From CBDBBY01 sp965203795 (GTDB taxonomy: Bacteria > Pseudomonadota > Alphaproteobacteria > Rhodobacterales > Rhodobacteraceae), in NCBI GenBank assembly GCA_965203795.1, contig OZ241915.1, positions 1,364,001 through 1,428,000 of the forward strand: a DNA stretch of 64,000 bases. Reading direction: 5' to 3'. The notes beneath the pieces are model-generated. The model did no database searches. It saw nothing but the letters and a program-made list of their open reading frames with translations, and was not told the DNA's origin. Both the position numbers and the translations under genes were made by a program. Positions 8,452 through 17,086 of the stretch are shown piece after piece (the first letter of the stretch is position 1; each line of letters starts with the position of its first letter).

Positions 8452-8937
8452 CTATTCGGCCTCGTCCATCGCGGACGCGTTCAGCTGGGCGAATTTCTCC
8501 TCGCCGATCCGGTCCAGCAATCCGAGCTGCGATTCCAGGAAGTCGATATGGCCTTCCTCGTCGGCGAGCAGCTCCTCGAATACCGCCATGCTCACGTAGT
8601 CTCCCGCCTTCTGGCAGTATGCCCGCGCTTCGGCGTACAAGGTCCGGGCGTCCCGCTCCGCATCGAGATCGCACTCCAGCGTCTCGCGCGGCGTTTCGCC
8701 GATGCGCAGCGGGTCAAGCGTCTGCAGGTTCGGGTGCCCTTCCAGAAAAATGATGCGGCTCATCAGCTTGTCGGCGTGGCGCATTTCTTCAATGCCTTCC
8801 TCGCGGCTCTTCTTGGCCATTCCGCCGAGACCCCAATCCTCCTGCAGCTTGTAGTGGAGCCAGTACTGGCTGATCGCCGTCAGTTCGCTGCGTAGCGCCC
8901 GGTTGAGATAGTCCAGGACTTTGGCGTCGCCCTTCAT
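8452..8937 (-). CDS. bfr: Bacterioferritin
   Basis: This iron-storage protein assembles as a 24-mer with haem and a di-iron ferroxidase centre. The 161 residues align without shift to the E. coli numbering: ferroxidase ligands Glu18, Glu51, His54, Glu94, Glu127 and His130 and the haem ligand Met52 are all present. It overlaps the bfd gene by 4 bases (ATGA), so the storage protein and its electron donor are translationally coupled. A Fur-family gene follows on the same strand. Confidence 0.97.
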   Translation of the reverse strand: MKGDAKVLDYLNRALRSELTAISQYWLHYKLQEDWGLGGMAKKSREEGIEEMRHADKLMSRIIFLEGHPNLQTLDPLRIGETPRETLECDLDAERDARTLYAEARAYCQKAGDYVSMAVFEELLADEEGHIDFLESQLGLLDRIGEEKFAQLNASAMDEAE

Positions 8938-9194
8938 GTGCTGGAGCCCCTGCGCTGTTCGCCAGTGCCGCAGGCCGTGCCCGCCGGGCGGTCCGCCGCG
9001 GCAACGGCAAGATTAGCGTTCCGGTGCATCGCTCGCAAGAACAGCGGCATGCAGCCGCCGCAATTCGCGTGCGTGCCCAGCACCCGGAACACGCGTCCGG
9101 GCGTGATGATCGCGAGCGGGTCGGACGATCGCATCCACTCGATCGCCCTGCCTACGTCCCGGTCCGAAATTCGCCGACATTGGCAAATGATCAT
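8934..9194 (-). CDS. bfd: Bacterioferritin-associated ferredoxin
   Basis: An 86-aa [2Fe-2S] BFD-type ferredoxin that passes electrons to bacterioferritin haem to release iron. Cysteines are at 4, 6, 45 and 48 (ICQC and NCGGC), the C-x-C...C-x2-C pattern of the family. The C-terminal 20 residues (AVAAADRPAGTACGTGEQRR) are longer than in E. coli Bfd and look unstructured. The start at 9194 directly precedes the first cysteine. It couples to bfr by an ATGA overlap. A decayed copy of its C-terminal part lies near 15.5 kb. Confidence 0.9.
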   Translation of the reverse strand: MIICQCRRISDRDVGRAIEWMRSSDPLAIITPGRVFRVLGTHANCGGCMPLFLRAMHRNANLAVAAADRPAGTACGTGEQRRGSST

Positions 9195-9317
9195 GCGGAA
9201 TCGCGCCTTCCGTATCTCGCCGTGCGCCGAATGTGCGCACCGCCGCAGGCCAATGCCTACCAATTTGGTTGGTTTTGTCAATTCCGAGGTGTGCACCGAC
9301 GTTCCGGGCCGTCCCTG
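9195..9317. promoter_or_regulatory. Upstream region of bfd-bfr, promoter expected
   Basis: This stretch separates bfd from the selO remnant. It is the only non-coding space upstream of bfd-bfr and includes an AT-richer patch (CCAATTTGGTTGGTTTTG) at about 9260-9280. No clean Fur, Mur or Irr palindrome was found by eye. Confidence 0.3.
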
Positions 9318-9512
9318 CCAGTTAAGGTGTCGCCGAAGGTTCGAGCAACGGCCGCGCCATTGGAAGGCGGATTTATGTATTGGGTGTGTTCGGCCCGTAC
9401 GTCTTAGGCTGGGAAAGCGCATCGTTGAAGCCATCGCCGACCGACAAGGCGACAGGCTGCTCGATCCGGCGATTGCGCAAAAAGTGATCGCGGGATTGCA
9501 CTGCGAACTGCC
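9318..9512 (-). pseudogene. Decayed selO 3'-end fragment
   Basis: The plus-strand sequence here aligns along its length with the 3' end of the intact selO gene at about 15559-15765. Shared blocks include GTGTTCGGCCCG, GGGAAAGCGC, GCTGCTCGATCCGG and GGATTGCACTGC-like segments, in the same order and orientation, with small gaps. The reading frame is broken. With a matching bfd fragment on the other side of the ugp cluster, this indicates duplication of the bfd/selO junction. Confidence 0.7.
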
Positions 9513-9818
9513 CGGCGTTTGCCGCCGGAAGGGGCGTTCTCCATCGCTTTATGTTCCCTCCTTCCTGCGTGATGGCCGCTGCGATCTACCTGAAACCGCT
9601 CGCGGCGGCTTTTTGCGCTCGATTCCCCTCCACCGGCATGATTCGAATGCGTGGAACGCCCCTTTCCGCGCTCTTGGCACGGCGGCTCGGCCCGGACCGT
9701 CGCATGCGCGCCCGTTTCGCCCGATTCCGCGTAACAAAACCCCGTGCCGACCGACACCTCAATCCATCCAGGAATCATCAGAAGGCTGGGTCGTTCAACG
9801 GCCCGGCGCGCGCAACTT
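9513..9818. other. Non-coding stretch, nothing recognised
   Basis: This follows the selO remnant and precedes the end of the chimeric binding protein. No motif-bearing frame, tRNA or strong terminator was seen. It may be further decayed DNA. Confidence 0.4.
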
Positions 9819-10880
9819 TCATGTGCCGTTGAGGGTTATTTTGAATTGATCGGTCCCTTCCCGGTCCCGCTCGTCCCAGATTTTGATAGTGATCCCGAAT
9901 GTGCCGGTCCGACCTGATAAATCTAGGTCGGGAGCGTTGATGCTGGTGCCGTTGATGTACGGCCTCACCCACTCGGTGATGTCTGTGTTGGTAATCACTT
10001 TCGGACGCTTAAAGGCATAGACCTCCAACGTCTCCATGTCCGGCGCGCTCCCGTCGTCGGAGGGAAGGAAATCGATGTGCACCGGCACAAGCTCGTCCTT
10101 TTCGAAGACCGAGTCATCACGGGGGCTATGCCGCATGATCCGCGGCCCCACGGCGCTGGCGGTGCGCGCGCCGTCCTCAGGCCGGTAGACGAAACGCAAT
10201 TCTTGGAATGTCGACGCGTCGGCACCGTAGGCATCTTCGGCCGACAGCCCCCACCAATCAGAGTTGAATTCCGCGCTCCAGTACTCGTTGGGGGACCATT
10301 CCACGATCTTGTACGGACCCGTTCCTATGGGCGGATAGGCCGCCAGAGCGTCCCCGATCATCAACGGAATGCCGTTCAGCGAAAGGCGAGACTCAAGCTG
10401 GGGATCCGGCTCGCTCGACACGATCTCCATCGAATATTCGCTGATCGGCGTCGCGGTAATCGTACCGCGTTCCTCGTATTCTTGGATCGCGAAAGCGTCG
10501 TCGGTGCTCCAAACGAAGTTGATGGCACGCGCGGCGGATTCGGCATTGAACGGCGTTCCGTCGTGGAACGACACGCCTTCCCGCAGATTCATCCAGACGG
10601 TACTGTCGTCGACGACCTCCCAGTCCGTCGCGAGAATTCCCTTGAACGTGCCGGAAACCGGATCGACCTCGATCAGCGTCTCCACTGCGTTCTGGAGCCA
10701 GCGCGCGTTGATCTCCTTGTAGGTGCTTTGGGCCGCCAGGTCCTGAGGCTCCTGGTTCACGGCAATGACGAGCGTGCCTTCCGCCGCCGCCGCCGCCGCC
10801 GATGCCGCAAGCAGGGCCGCCGCAAGCGAACTCCTAACGGAATGCACGGGGAGCGGGTGCAAGCATCTGTTTTCTAGCAT
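9819..10880 (-). CDS. Truncated peptide-type solute-binding protein fused to an Ig-like C-terminus
   Basis: A 353-aa exported protein. After a signal peptide (LAAALLAASAAAAAAEG), residues about 35-235 are the N-terminal lobe of a family 5 solute-binding protein (WLQNAVETLIEVD, VWMNLREGVSFHDGTPFNAE, IGTGPYKIVEW). The family normally needs about 500 residues with a second lobe. Here the sequence switches after FVYRPEDGARTASA to an unrelated beta-rich segment ending GTFGITIKIWDERDREGTD, like a bacterial Ig/cadherin-type repeat. It therefore looks like a chimera made by deletion. It cannot form a normal ligand cleft. It lies downstream of ugpC; a GGGAGGAAAT ribosome site precedes ATG 10880. Confidence 0.55.
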   Translation of the reverse strand: MLENRCLHPLPVHSVRSSLAAALLAASAAAAAAEGTLVIAVNQEPQDLAAQSTYKEINARWLQNAVETLIEVDPVSGTFKGILATDWEVVDDSTVWMNLREGVSFHDGTPFNAESAARAINFVWSTDDAFAIQEYEERGTITATPISEYSMEIVSSEPDPQLESRLSLNGIPLMIGDALAAYPPIGTGPYKIVEWSPNEYWSAEFNSDWWGLSAEDAYGADASTFQELRFVYRPEDGARTASAVGPRIMRHSPRDDSVFEKDELVPVHIDFLPSDDGSAPDMETLEVYAFKRPKVITNTDITEWVRPYINGTSINAPDLDLSGRTGTFGITIKIWDERDREGTDQFKITLNGT

Positions 10881-11276
10881 AATTTCCTCCCAGTTTTCCG
10901 AAAGCGCGTCGACGAAACCCGGTTGTCGGCGAATTTCAAGCCTGGATCTGCCGGGCCTTTGCCAGCAAATGGCCTGACGCGTTTCGATACGGGCGATCAG
11001 TCGTCGAACCTGACCGCCCGCGGCTTAAGCGCAATGCTGCTGCTTTAAGCATTTCGATGGACGATTTCCGGCTTCCATTCGTTTATTTTCTTGGACAACG
11101 GAACTCGCTGTCAATAGGGTTCGGAGGCGTTCGATTGACTTCTGCTAGCGGAGCATTCTGAAGGGACTCCCGCACCAACCGGCGCGGCGGATCAAAGCCA
11201 AAGCATTTCGTTGGACTCTTTTTTGTTTTACGACCTGCGGTAGGGGCAGCGCCCTTGAGGGCTTGCTCTCGATGCT
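10881..11276. other. Gap between ugpC and the chimeric binding protein
   Basis: About 396 bases with no supported gene. A lower-GC patch with T-runs lies near 11217-11232 (CTCTTTTTTGTTTTACG). The part nearest 10890 holds the ribosome binding site of the downstream gene. No terminator hairpin stands out. Confidence 0.4.
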
Positions 11277-12335
11277 TCAGTTGAGACGTCGGCCTAGTTC
11301 TTTGTCGAACAAATGAAGGTTGCGCTCCGCAACGTTCAAGCGCAACCCGCCGTTTCCGCCGCCAACCCGATGCACGCCTGGGATGCTCGCGGTGAAAGCG
11401 CAACCTGTTCCGCTCAGCCTGCCATGAAGAAGCGTGTTCGCTCCAAGCGGTTCGCTCATCTGAACCGACAGCATGATCGGACCATTCGGGTCGATCTCAA
11501 GATGTTCAGGCCGAATGCCTAGCTTGACCGATCCCGAAACATTCAAATCCCGGGTGCTGAAAGGAGAGGATTCCGCGATCGCCAATCGGTTGTCTTCGAC
11601 TCGCGCATCGACGACGTTCATTGAGGGGCTTCCGATGAATTGCGCGGCGAACAATGTCTCCGGCCGCTCATACACGTCCAACGGGGAGCCGATCTGCTCC
11701 ACCATGCCCCCGTTCATCACGATCATTCGGTCTGCCATCGTCATCGCCTCCACCTGATCGTGAGTGACGTAAAGCGAAGTGACGCCTAGCTTCGATTGCA
11801 ATTCCTTGATCTCCAGGCGCATCTGCACCCGCAGTTTCGCATCGAGGTTCGACAAAGGTTCGTCGAATAGAAAAACCGACGGTTCGCGGACGATCGCGCG
11901 TCCCATCGCGACGCGTTGCCGCTGGCCGCCCGAAAGCTGCTTCGGCTTGCGGTCCAAAAGATCCTCGAGCTGGAGCAGCTTCGCCGCTTCCGCCACTTTC
12001 CTTTCGACCTCGGCTTTGGGGACGCGGGCAATGCGCAGCCCGTACCCCATGTTCCGGGCAACGGTCATGTGCGGGTAAAGCGCGTAATTCTGGAACACCA
12101 TGGCGATGTCGCGATCCATGGGCTCTTTGTCGTTCGCTCGCGCTCCAGCGATGAAGAGATCGCCTTCGGTGATGGTTTCGAGCCCTGCGACCATCCGCAG
12201 GAGCGTGGACTTGCCGCAGCCCGAAGGCCCGACGATCACGACGAATTCGCCATCGTCGATGCTGGCGCTGAATCCATGAATGACGTCCACGGGTCCGAAT
12301 TTCTTGACGACGTTTCTCAGTTCGACTTCAGCCAT
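11277..12335 (-). CDS. ugpC: ABC transporter ATPase, UgpC/MsmX type
   Basis: A 352-aa nucleotide-binding subunit of a family 1 sugar or glycerol-3-phosphate importer. Walker A is GPSGCGKST (36-44), the signature is LSGGQRQR (134-141) and Walker B is FLFDEP (155-160). The C-terminal 110 residues form the MalK-like TOBE/OB domain. It is last in the ugpB-A-E-C order, 5 bases after ugpE. The substrate is inferred from the UgpB-like binding protein of the cluster. Confidence 0.92.
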   Translation of the reverse strand: MAEVELRNVVKKFGPVDVIHGFSASIDDGEFVVIVGPSGCGKSTLLRMVAGLETITEGDLFIAGARANDKEPMDRDIAMVFQNYALYPHMTVARNMGYGLRIARVPKAEVERKVAEAAKLLQLEDLLDRKPKQLSGGQRQRVAMGRAIVREPSVFLFDEPLSNLDAKLRVQMRLEIKELQSKLGVTSLYVTHDQVEAMTMADRMIVMNGGMVEQIGSPLDVYERPETLFAAQFIGSPSMNVVDARVEDNRLAIAESSPFSTRDLNVSGSVKLGIRPEHLEIDPNGPIMLSVQMSEPLGANTLLHGRLSGTGCAFTASIPGVHRVGGGNGGLRLNVAERNLHLFDKELGRRLN

Positions 12336-12340
12336 GGCGC

Positions 12341-13198
12341 CTACTTTTCGCTATCGACCAATCCGCGGATGAACAATTTCTGCATCCCGAGTATCACGAG
12401 CACCGGCGGCACCATCGCCAGTATCGACGTGGCCATGATGACCGGCCAGTCCGCGATGTCGTCGCCGCTCGGGAACATTTGCTTGATGCCCATGACGATG
12501 GTGTTCATGTCGGGGTCCGTCGTGATCAGCAGCGGCCACAGATATTGGTTCCACCCGTAGATGAACAGAATCACGAACAGCGCCGCAATGTTGGTTTGGC
12601 TCATCGGCAGAACGATATCGACGAAAAACCTCATCGGACGCGCTCCGTCGACGCGGGCGGCTTCCGCCAGCTCGTCCGGAATGGTCAGGAAGAATTGGCG
12701 GAAAAGGAATGTGGCGGTCGCGGACGCGATGAGCGGGAAGATCAGTCCGGAATAGGAATTGAGCATTCCGAAGCTCGCCACGACTTCGTAGGTGGGAACG
12801 ATCCTGACTTCGACCGGAAGCATGAGCGTCAGGAAGATCAGCCAGAAGAACGCTTGGCGGCAAGGAAATCTGAAATAAACGATCGCGAACGCCGACAAGA
12901 GCGAAATGATGATTTTCCCGATGGCGATTCCGACCGCCATGACCATCGAATTGGCCAGCATCCTGGCGACTGGGACGTTGACGCCGGAAAACAGCGCCGC
13001 CTTGTAGTTTTCCAGGAAATGCCCGCCGGGAAGCAGCGGCATCGGCGGCTTCGTGATGTCGGGCTGCGATACGGTGGAGGCGACGAACGCCAGCCAGGCC
13101 GGAAAGCAAACGATAAGCACGCCCGCGATCATCGCCGCATGGGACATCCAGACTCCCGCGCCCCTATGCTCCACCATTCCTGAAGCTTTGGCCGGCAT
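12341..13198 (-). CDS. ugpE: ABC transporter permease, UgpE type
   Basis: A 285-aa inner-membrane permease with about six transmembrane segments (for example AAMIAGVLIVCFPAWLAFV and ALFVILFIYGWNQYLWPLLI). The EAA loop reads ELAEAARVDGARPMRFFVDIVLP and contacts the ATPase. It starts at 13198 with a TGATG overlap with the ugpA stop, giving translational coupling. It pairs with UgpA as the translocation pore. Confidence 0.92.
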   Translation of the reverse strand: MPAKASGMVEHRGAGVWMSHAAMIAGVLIVCFPAWLAFVASTVSQPDITKPPMPLLPGGHFLENYKAALFSGVNVPVARMLANSMVMAVGIAIGKIIISLLSAFAIVYFRFPCRQAFFWLIFLTLMLPVEVRIVPTYEVVASFGMLNSYSGLIFPLIASATATFLFRQFFLTIPDELAEAARVDGARPMRFFVDIVLPMSQTNIAALFVILFIYGWNQYLWPLLITTDPDMNTIVMGIKQMFPSGDDIADWPVIMATSILAMVPPVLVILGMQKLFIRGLVDSEK

Positions 13199-14079
13199 CA
13201 GTAATGGACTTTCTTTTCGATGTATTTGAATTGGACCACGGTCAGTATGCCGACGACCAAGAGCAGAACGACCGATTGCGCGGCGGAGGAACCGAGATCC
13301 TGGCCGACGAAACCGTCGGCGTAGACCTTGTAAACGAGGATGGTCGTCGACTGCTGCGGCCCGCCTGAAGTGATGGTGTGGATGACGCCGAACGTTTCGA
13401 AGAACGAGTAGACGACGTTCACCACGAGGAGAAAGAAAGTCGTTGGCGACAGCAGAGGCAGGACGACCGTGAAAAATCGTTTCCAGAAGCGCGCCCCGTC
13501 GATTGCGGCCGCTTCAATGACCGATCTCGGAACGGACTGGAGTGCCGCGAGAAAGAACAGGAAGTTGTAGCTGATTCGGCCCCATGCGGACGCCAAGATC
13601 ACGAGCCCCATCGCTTCGCCTCCGTTCAAAGCGTGGTTCCAGTCGTATCCGAGCAGTCCGAGGTACCAAGTTACAACGCCGATGCGGGTATTGAACATGA
13701 ACAGCCAGAGCACTCCCGCAACCGCAGGAGCGACTGCGTAGGGCCAGATCAGCAGTGTTCGGTAGGTTGTTCCGCCTTTCAGCAGGCGGTCCGCGACGAC
13801 GGCAAGGAACAGCGCGGGAACCATCGAAGTGATCGTCACGAACGTCGAAAACACGGCGGTCGTGAAGAAAGAAGCACGATAATAGCGGTCGGAAAACAGG
13901 AATTCGAAGTTGCCCAGTCCGACGAACTGCGATGACAGGCCAAATGGGTCAGGAATGAAAAGCGATTGCCAAATCGCTTGCGCCGCCGGGTAGAAGAAGA
14001 ATGCAGCGGATATGAGGAGTTGCGGAGCTACCAGGCACAACGGCAGCAGCCAGCCCTTGAATGTAACCCGCTTTTCCAA
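13198..14079 (-). CDS. ugpA: ABC transporter permease, UgpA type
   Basis: A 293-aa permease of the MalF/UgpA group. Hydrophobic helices start at WLLPLCLVAPQLLISAAFFF, and the EAA loop is VIEAAAIDGARFWKRFFTVVLP. TTG 14079 is chosen: it gives family length, and the open frame above it runs through a strong hairpin and the ugpB tail. Sixty-two bases separate it from the ugpB stop, a gap occupied by a 12-bp stem-loop that probably lowers permease expression relative to the binding protein. Confidence 0.88.
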   Translation of the reverse strand: MEKRVTFKGWLLPLCLVAPQLLISAAFFFYPAAQAIWQSLFIPDPFGLSSQFVGLGNFEFLFSDRYYRASFFTTAVFSTFVTITSMVPALFLAVVADRLLKGGTTYRTLLIWPYAVAPAVAGVLWLFMFNTRIGVVTWYLGLLGYDWNHALNGGEAMGLVILASAWGRISYNFLFFLAALQSVPRSVIEAAAIDGARFWKRFFTVVLPLLSPTTFFLLVVNVVYSFFETFGVIHTITSGGPQQSTTILVYKVYADGFVGQDLGSSAAQSVVLLLVVGILTVVQFKYIEKKVHY

Positions 14080-14098
14080 AGTTGTTTTTGGTTCGGAC

Positions 14099-14135
14099 CG
14101 GCCCGGGCGAAGGGTTGCCGCCGTCGCCCGGGCCG
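14099..14135 (-). promoter_or_regulatory. 12-bp stem-loop between ugpB and ugpA
   Basis: CGGCCCGGGCGA (14099-14110) and TCGCCCGGGCCG (14124-14135) form a perfect 12-bp stem with a 13-base loop. It lies directly after the ugpB stop. Such hairpins between binding-protein and permease genes often protect the upstream message or attenuate transcription. Confidence 0.6.
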
Positions 14136-14141
14136 AAGCGC

Positions 14142-15453
14142 TTAGCGGTTGGCGCGCTCGAAACGACGCAGCAGTTCGTTTCCGCGTTCGACCGCGCTGT
14201 CCATCGCCTCCTGCGACGTCTTGTCGCCGGACCACACGGCTTCAAGCTCCTCGTCGATGATGGCGCGGATTTGGTCGAATGAACCGAGGCGAAGGCCTTT
14301 GGAATTGGCCGTCGGCGCGTTCGTGGTCATCTGGATGACCGCGGTGTCCGTGCCGGGATTCTCGTCATAGAAGCCCATGGAGCGGGTTTCGTCGCCCGCA
14401 GCCACCGTAATCGGAAGATATCCCGTGTCCTGATGCCATTTCGCTTGGACGGCGGTCGAGGACAGGTAGCTCAGATATTCGGCTACGCCTTTGTATTCCG
14501 AGTCGGAATGCCCTTCCAGGACCCAAAGAAGCGCCTCCGATGATGGTGTTCTGCGGTGCGCCTTCAACGCCGTCCCAGTAGGGGAGAGGCTGCACGCCGA
14601 AATCGAATTCCGCCTCGGTGCTGATTCCGGCATACCCGGCGGAGCTTTCGGTGAACAAGGCGCAGCTTCCGGCCCGGAAGTTCGCGCCGCCCTCGTTGCG
14701 GCGGCCGGCATAGATGAATTTCCCTTCCTGCGCCCAGGTTCCCATCGCGCCGATATGCTGAACTTGAACCGGGCCGTTGAAGGCGAGCTCGGTCTCCAGG
14801 CCAGCAAACCCGTTCTCCTTCGTTGCGAACGGGACGTTGTGGTAGGCGGAGAGGTTCTCGAGATGAACCCAGCTCTGCCACGCTGTGGTCATCGGGCAGT
14901 CGTGCCCGGCGGCATTCAGCTGGTCCAGAACCTCGCCGACGGCCTGCCAAGTGGACAAGTCCGTATCGGGGTCGATTCCCGCCGCCTGCAGAGCGTCGCG
15001 GTTTACCCATAGAACCGGAGTGGACGAATTGAAGGGAAGCGAAAGCATCTCGCCTTCGGTTGTTGTGTAATAGCCCTTGACGGCGCCGATGTACGCGTCC
15101 GGGTCGAAAGCCACGCCCGAGTCGGCCATCAGCTGGTATACCGGCCTGATAGCCCCCTCGGCAGCCATCATCGTGGCCGTTCCGACCTCGAATACCATCA
15201 GGATATGCGGCTGCTCCCCTGCGCGGAACGCTGCGATGCCGGCGTTCAATGTTTCCGAATAGTTGCCTTTGTGCGAAGCAACGATCTTGTATTCGGCATT
15301 GTTCGCGTTGAAGTTCTCGACTTGCTCCGCGACAAGATCGCCGAGTCGGCCCGTGAAGGCGTGCCAGAACTGGATTTCGGTCTGAGCGAACCCAGCCTGC
15401 GGCAGTAAAGCGGCTGCCCCCGCGGCGAATGCGCCAACAATCGCATGTTTCAT
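14142..15453 (-). pseudogene. ugpB: UgpB-type binding protein, frameshifted near 14525
   Basis: The first frame (from 15453) gives a signal peptide (MKHAIVGAFAAGAAALLPQA) and a binding-protein body very like alphaproteobacterial sn-glycerol-3-phosphate binding proteins (QFWHAFTGRLG, ASHKGNYSETLNAGIAAFRA, YAGRRNEGGANFRAG). After PQNTIIGGASL it runs into an unrelated tail that stops at 14365. The proper continuation (LWVLEGHSDSEYKGVAEYL to FERANR) is in the next frame and ends at 14142. A 2-base loss at about 14522-14531 explains it: family GGC-GCT-TCG-CTT-TGG became GGCGCTTCTTTGG. A GGAGGAAC ribosome site precedes the start. If real, the cluster lacks an intact binding protein; a sequencing error is possible. 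Confidence 0.8.
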
Positions 15454-15481
15454 GCGTTCCTCCGGATGTTGACAGAAGTTT

Positions 15482-15550
15482 GCCGGCAGTTCTCCAAATT
15501 TTGCCGTGCATGTCCAGCAGGTTTTGCGGCATGCAGCCGCCGCGGTTCGG
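15482..15550 (-). pseudogene. Decayed bfd C-terminal fragment next to selO
   Basis: On the minus strand this reads NRGGCMPQNLLDMHGK, against NCGGCMPLFLRAMHRN in the intact bfd product. At the DNA level a 17-base block (CGGCATGCAGCCGCCGC) is identical to bfd, and about 36 of 49 surrounding bases match without gaps. It starts about 13 bases after the selO stop. It is the partner of the selO fragment near bfd at 9.3-9.5 kb. Confidence 0.55.
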
Positions 15551-15559
15551 TTTCGCCGG

Positions 15560-17086
15560 TCAGGTTCCGCAGAAAGTTCGAACAACGGCCTCGCCATCGG
15601 CGGGAGGGTCCATGTGCCGGGCGTGTTCGGCCCGCACCTCGTAGGGTCGGGAAAGCGCCTCGTTGAAATCGTCGAACATCGAGTGGTCGCCGCCGACCGC
15701 CGCCGCGATGAGCTGCTCGATCCGGTGGTTGCGCGGAATGATCGCAGGGTTGCACTGCAGCATGCGCTCGCGCCTTGCGTTCGGGCTTGGACCGTCCGCA
15801 GCGGTTCTCGTCCGCCACGCCTCAAGCCAGCGGTCGAGTTCGTCGGGGTTTCCGAACAGCTCCTTCAGCGCGCATCGGCCTTCAAGTTCCGGCCCGAGAT
15901 CCGAAAGCCGTCTGAATGCGAGCGTGAAATCCGCCCTGCCTTCCGCCATCGTTCGCAGGAAATCGGCGATCAGCTCCGAATCGCCTTCGCGGGTTTCGGA
16001 CAGCCCCAGCTTCGCGCCGAACACGGAAAGCCACTCCGAATTGAACGCGCTTCCGAACTCGTTGATTTCCCCGGTGGCCAGCTCGACCGCCTTGGCATGG
16101 TCGTCGCCGATGAGGGGCACGAGGCAGGTGGCGAGCTGCGCCAGGTTCCAATGGGCGATCGACGGCTGGTTCGAATACGCGTAGCGCCCAGCGACATCGA
16201 TCGAACTGAAGACCTTTCGCGGCTCGTATTCGTCCATGAACGCGCACGGCCCGAAATCGATCGTTTCACCGGCCAGCGAGACGTTGTCGGTGTTCATTAC
16301 GCCGTGGATGAAACCGACTCCCATCCAGCGCGCAACCAGCGCCGCTTGGGCGCGGACGACGGACCTGAGCAGAGTGAGCGGCGGATTGTCGGTCTCGCGC
16401 GCCTCCGGGTAGAGCCTTGCAATCACGTGGTCGGCAAGCAGCTTCAGCGCTTCGACGTCGTTCCGGGCGTAGAAGTACTGGAACGTGCCGACGCGGACGT
16501 GGCTGGAAGCGACCCGAGCAAATACTGCGCCGGGCAGGGCGGCCTCGCGGTAGACGGTCTCGCCTGTCGAAACGGCGGCCAGAGCCCGGGTGGTCGGAAT
16601 GCCGAGCGCGTGCATGGCCTCGGACACGACATACTCCCTGAGCACGGGGCCCAGCCACGCGCGCCCATCGCCGCTGCGGGAGAACGGGGTTCGGCCCGAG
16701 CCCTTCAGATGCAGGTCCCGCTGCCTGCCGCCCTGGTCCACGATCTCGCCGAGGAGAAGGGCGCGTCCGTCGCCGAGCTGGTGCACCCAGTTGCCGAACT
16801 GGTGACCGGCATACGCCATAGCGAGTGGCTCCGAGCCTTCGAACACGCTGCTGCCCGCGAGCGCGGCGACGCCCTCCGGGGATTCAAGGCGTTCGGGATC
16901 AATCCCCAGCTCGGCCGCAAGCCGCCTGTTGACCCTGATCAGCTCCGGCTTCGCAACCGGCGCCGGCGGCAGCTTGGCATAGAAGCGCGGCGGCAGCTTC
17001 GCGTAGGTGTTCTGGAATGCAATCAAGTCCGGCCCGTTTGCGTCGCCCGCGGCATGACAGCTGCCGACTGGATCAATGCTTTGCAT
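15560..17086 (-). CDS. selO: SelO/YdiU-type protein adenylyltransferase
   Basis: A 508-aa pseudokinase-fold enzyme of the SelO family, which transfers AMP to protein hydroxyls and is linked to oxidative stress. Typical parts are AMAYAGHQFGNWVHQLGDGRA (about residue 90), LHLKGSGRTPFSRSGDGRA, SEAMHALGIPTTRAL, GVMNTDNVSLAGETIDFGP and the conserved C-terminal VRTFCGT with a cysteine near the end. The ATG at 17086 directly abuts the TGA of the upstream nucleoside hydrolase, so they are probably coupled. A decayed copy of its 3' end lies at 9.3-9.5 kb. Confidence 0.93.
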   Translation of the reverse strand: MQSIDPVGSCHAAGDANGPDLIAFQNTYAKLPPRFYAKLPPAPVAKPELIRVNRRLAAELGIDPERLESPEGVAALAGSSVFEGSEPLAMAYAGHQFGNWVHQLGDGRALLLGEIVDQGGRQRDLHLKGSGRTPFSRSGDGRAWLGPVLREYVVSEAMHALGIPTTRALAAVSTGETVYREAALPGAVFARVASSHVRVGTFQYFYARNDVEALKLLADHVIARLYPEARETDNPPLTLLRSVVRAQAALVARWMGVGFIHGVMNTDNVSLAGETIDFGPCAFMDEYEPRKVFSSIDVAGRYAYSNQPSIAHWNLAQLATCLVPLIGDDHAKAVELATGEINEFGSAFNSEWLSVFGAKLGLSETREGDSELIADFLRTMAEGRADFTLAFRRLSDLGPELEGRCALKELFGNPDELDRWLEAWRTRTAADGPSPNARRERMLQCNPAIIPRNHRIEQLIAAAVGGDHSMFDDFNEALSRPYEVRAEHARHMDPPADGEAVVRTFCGT

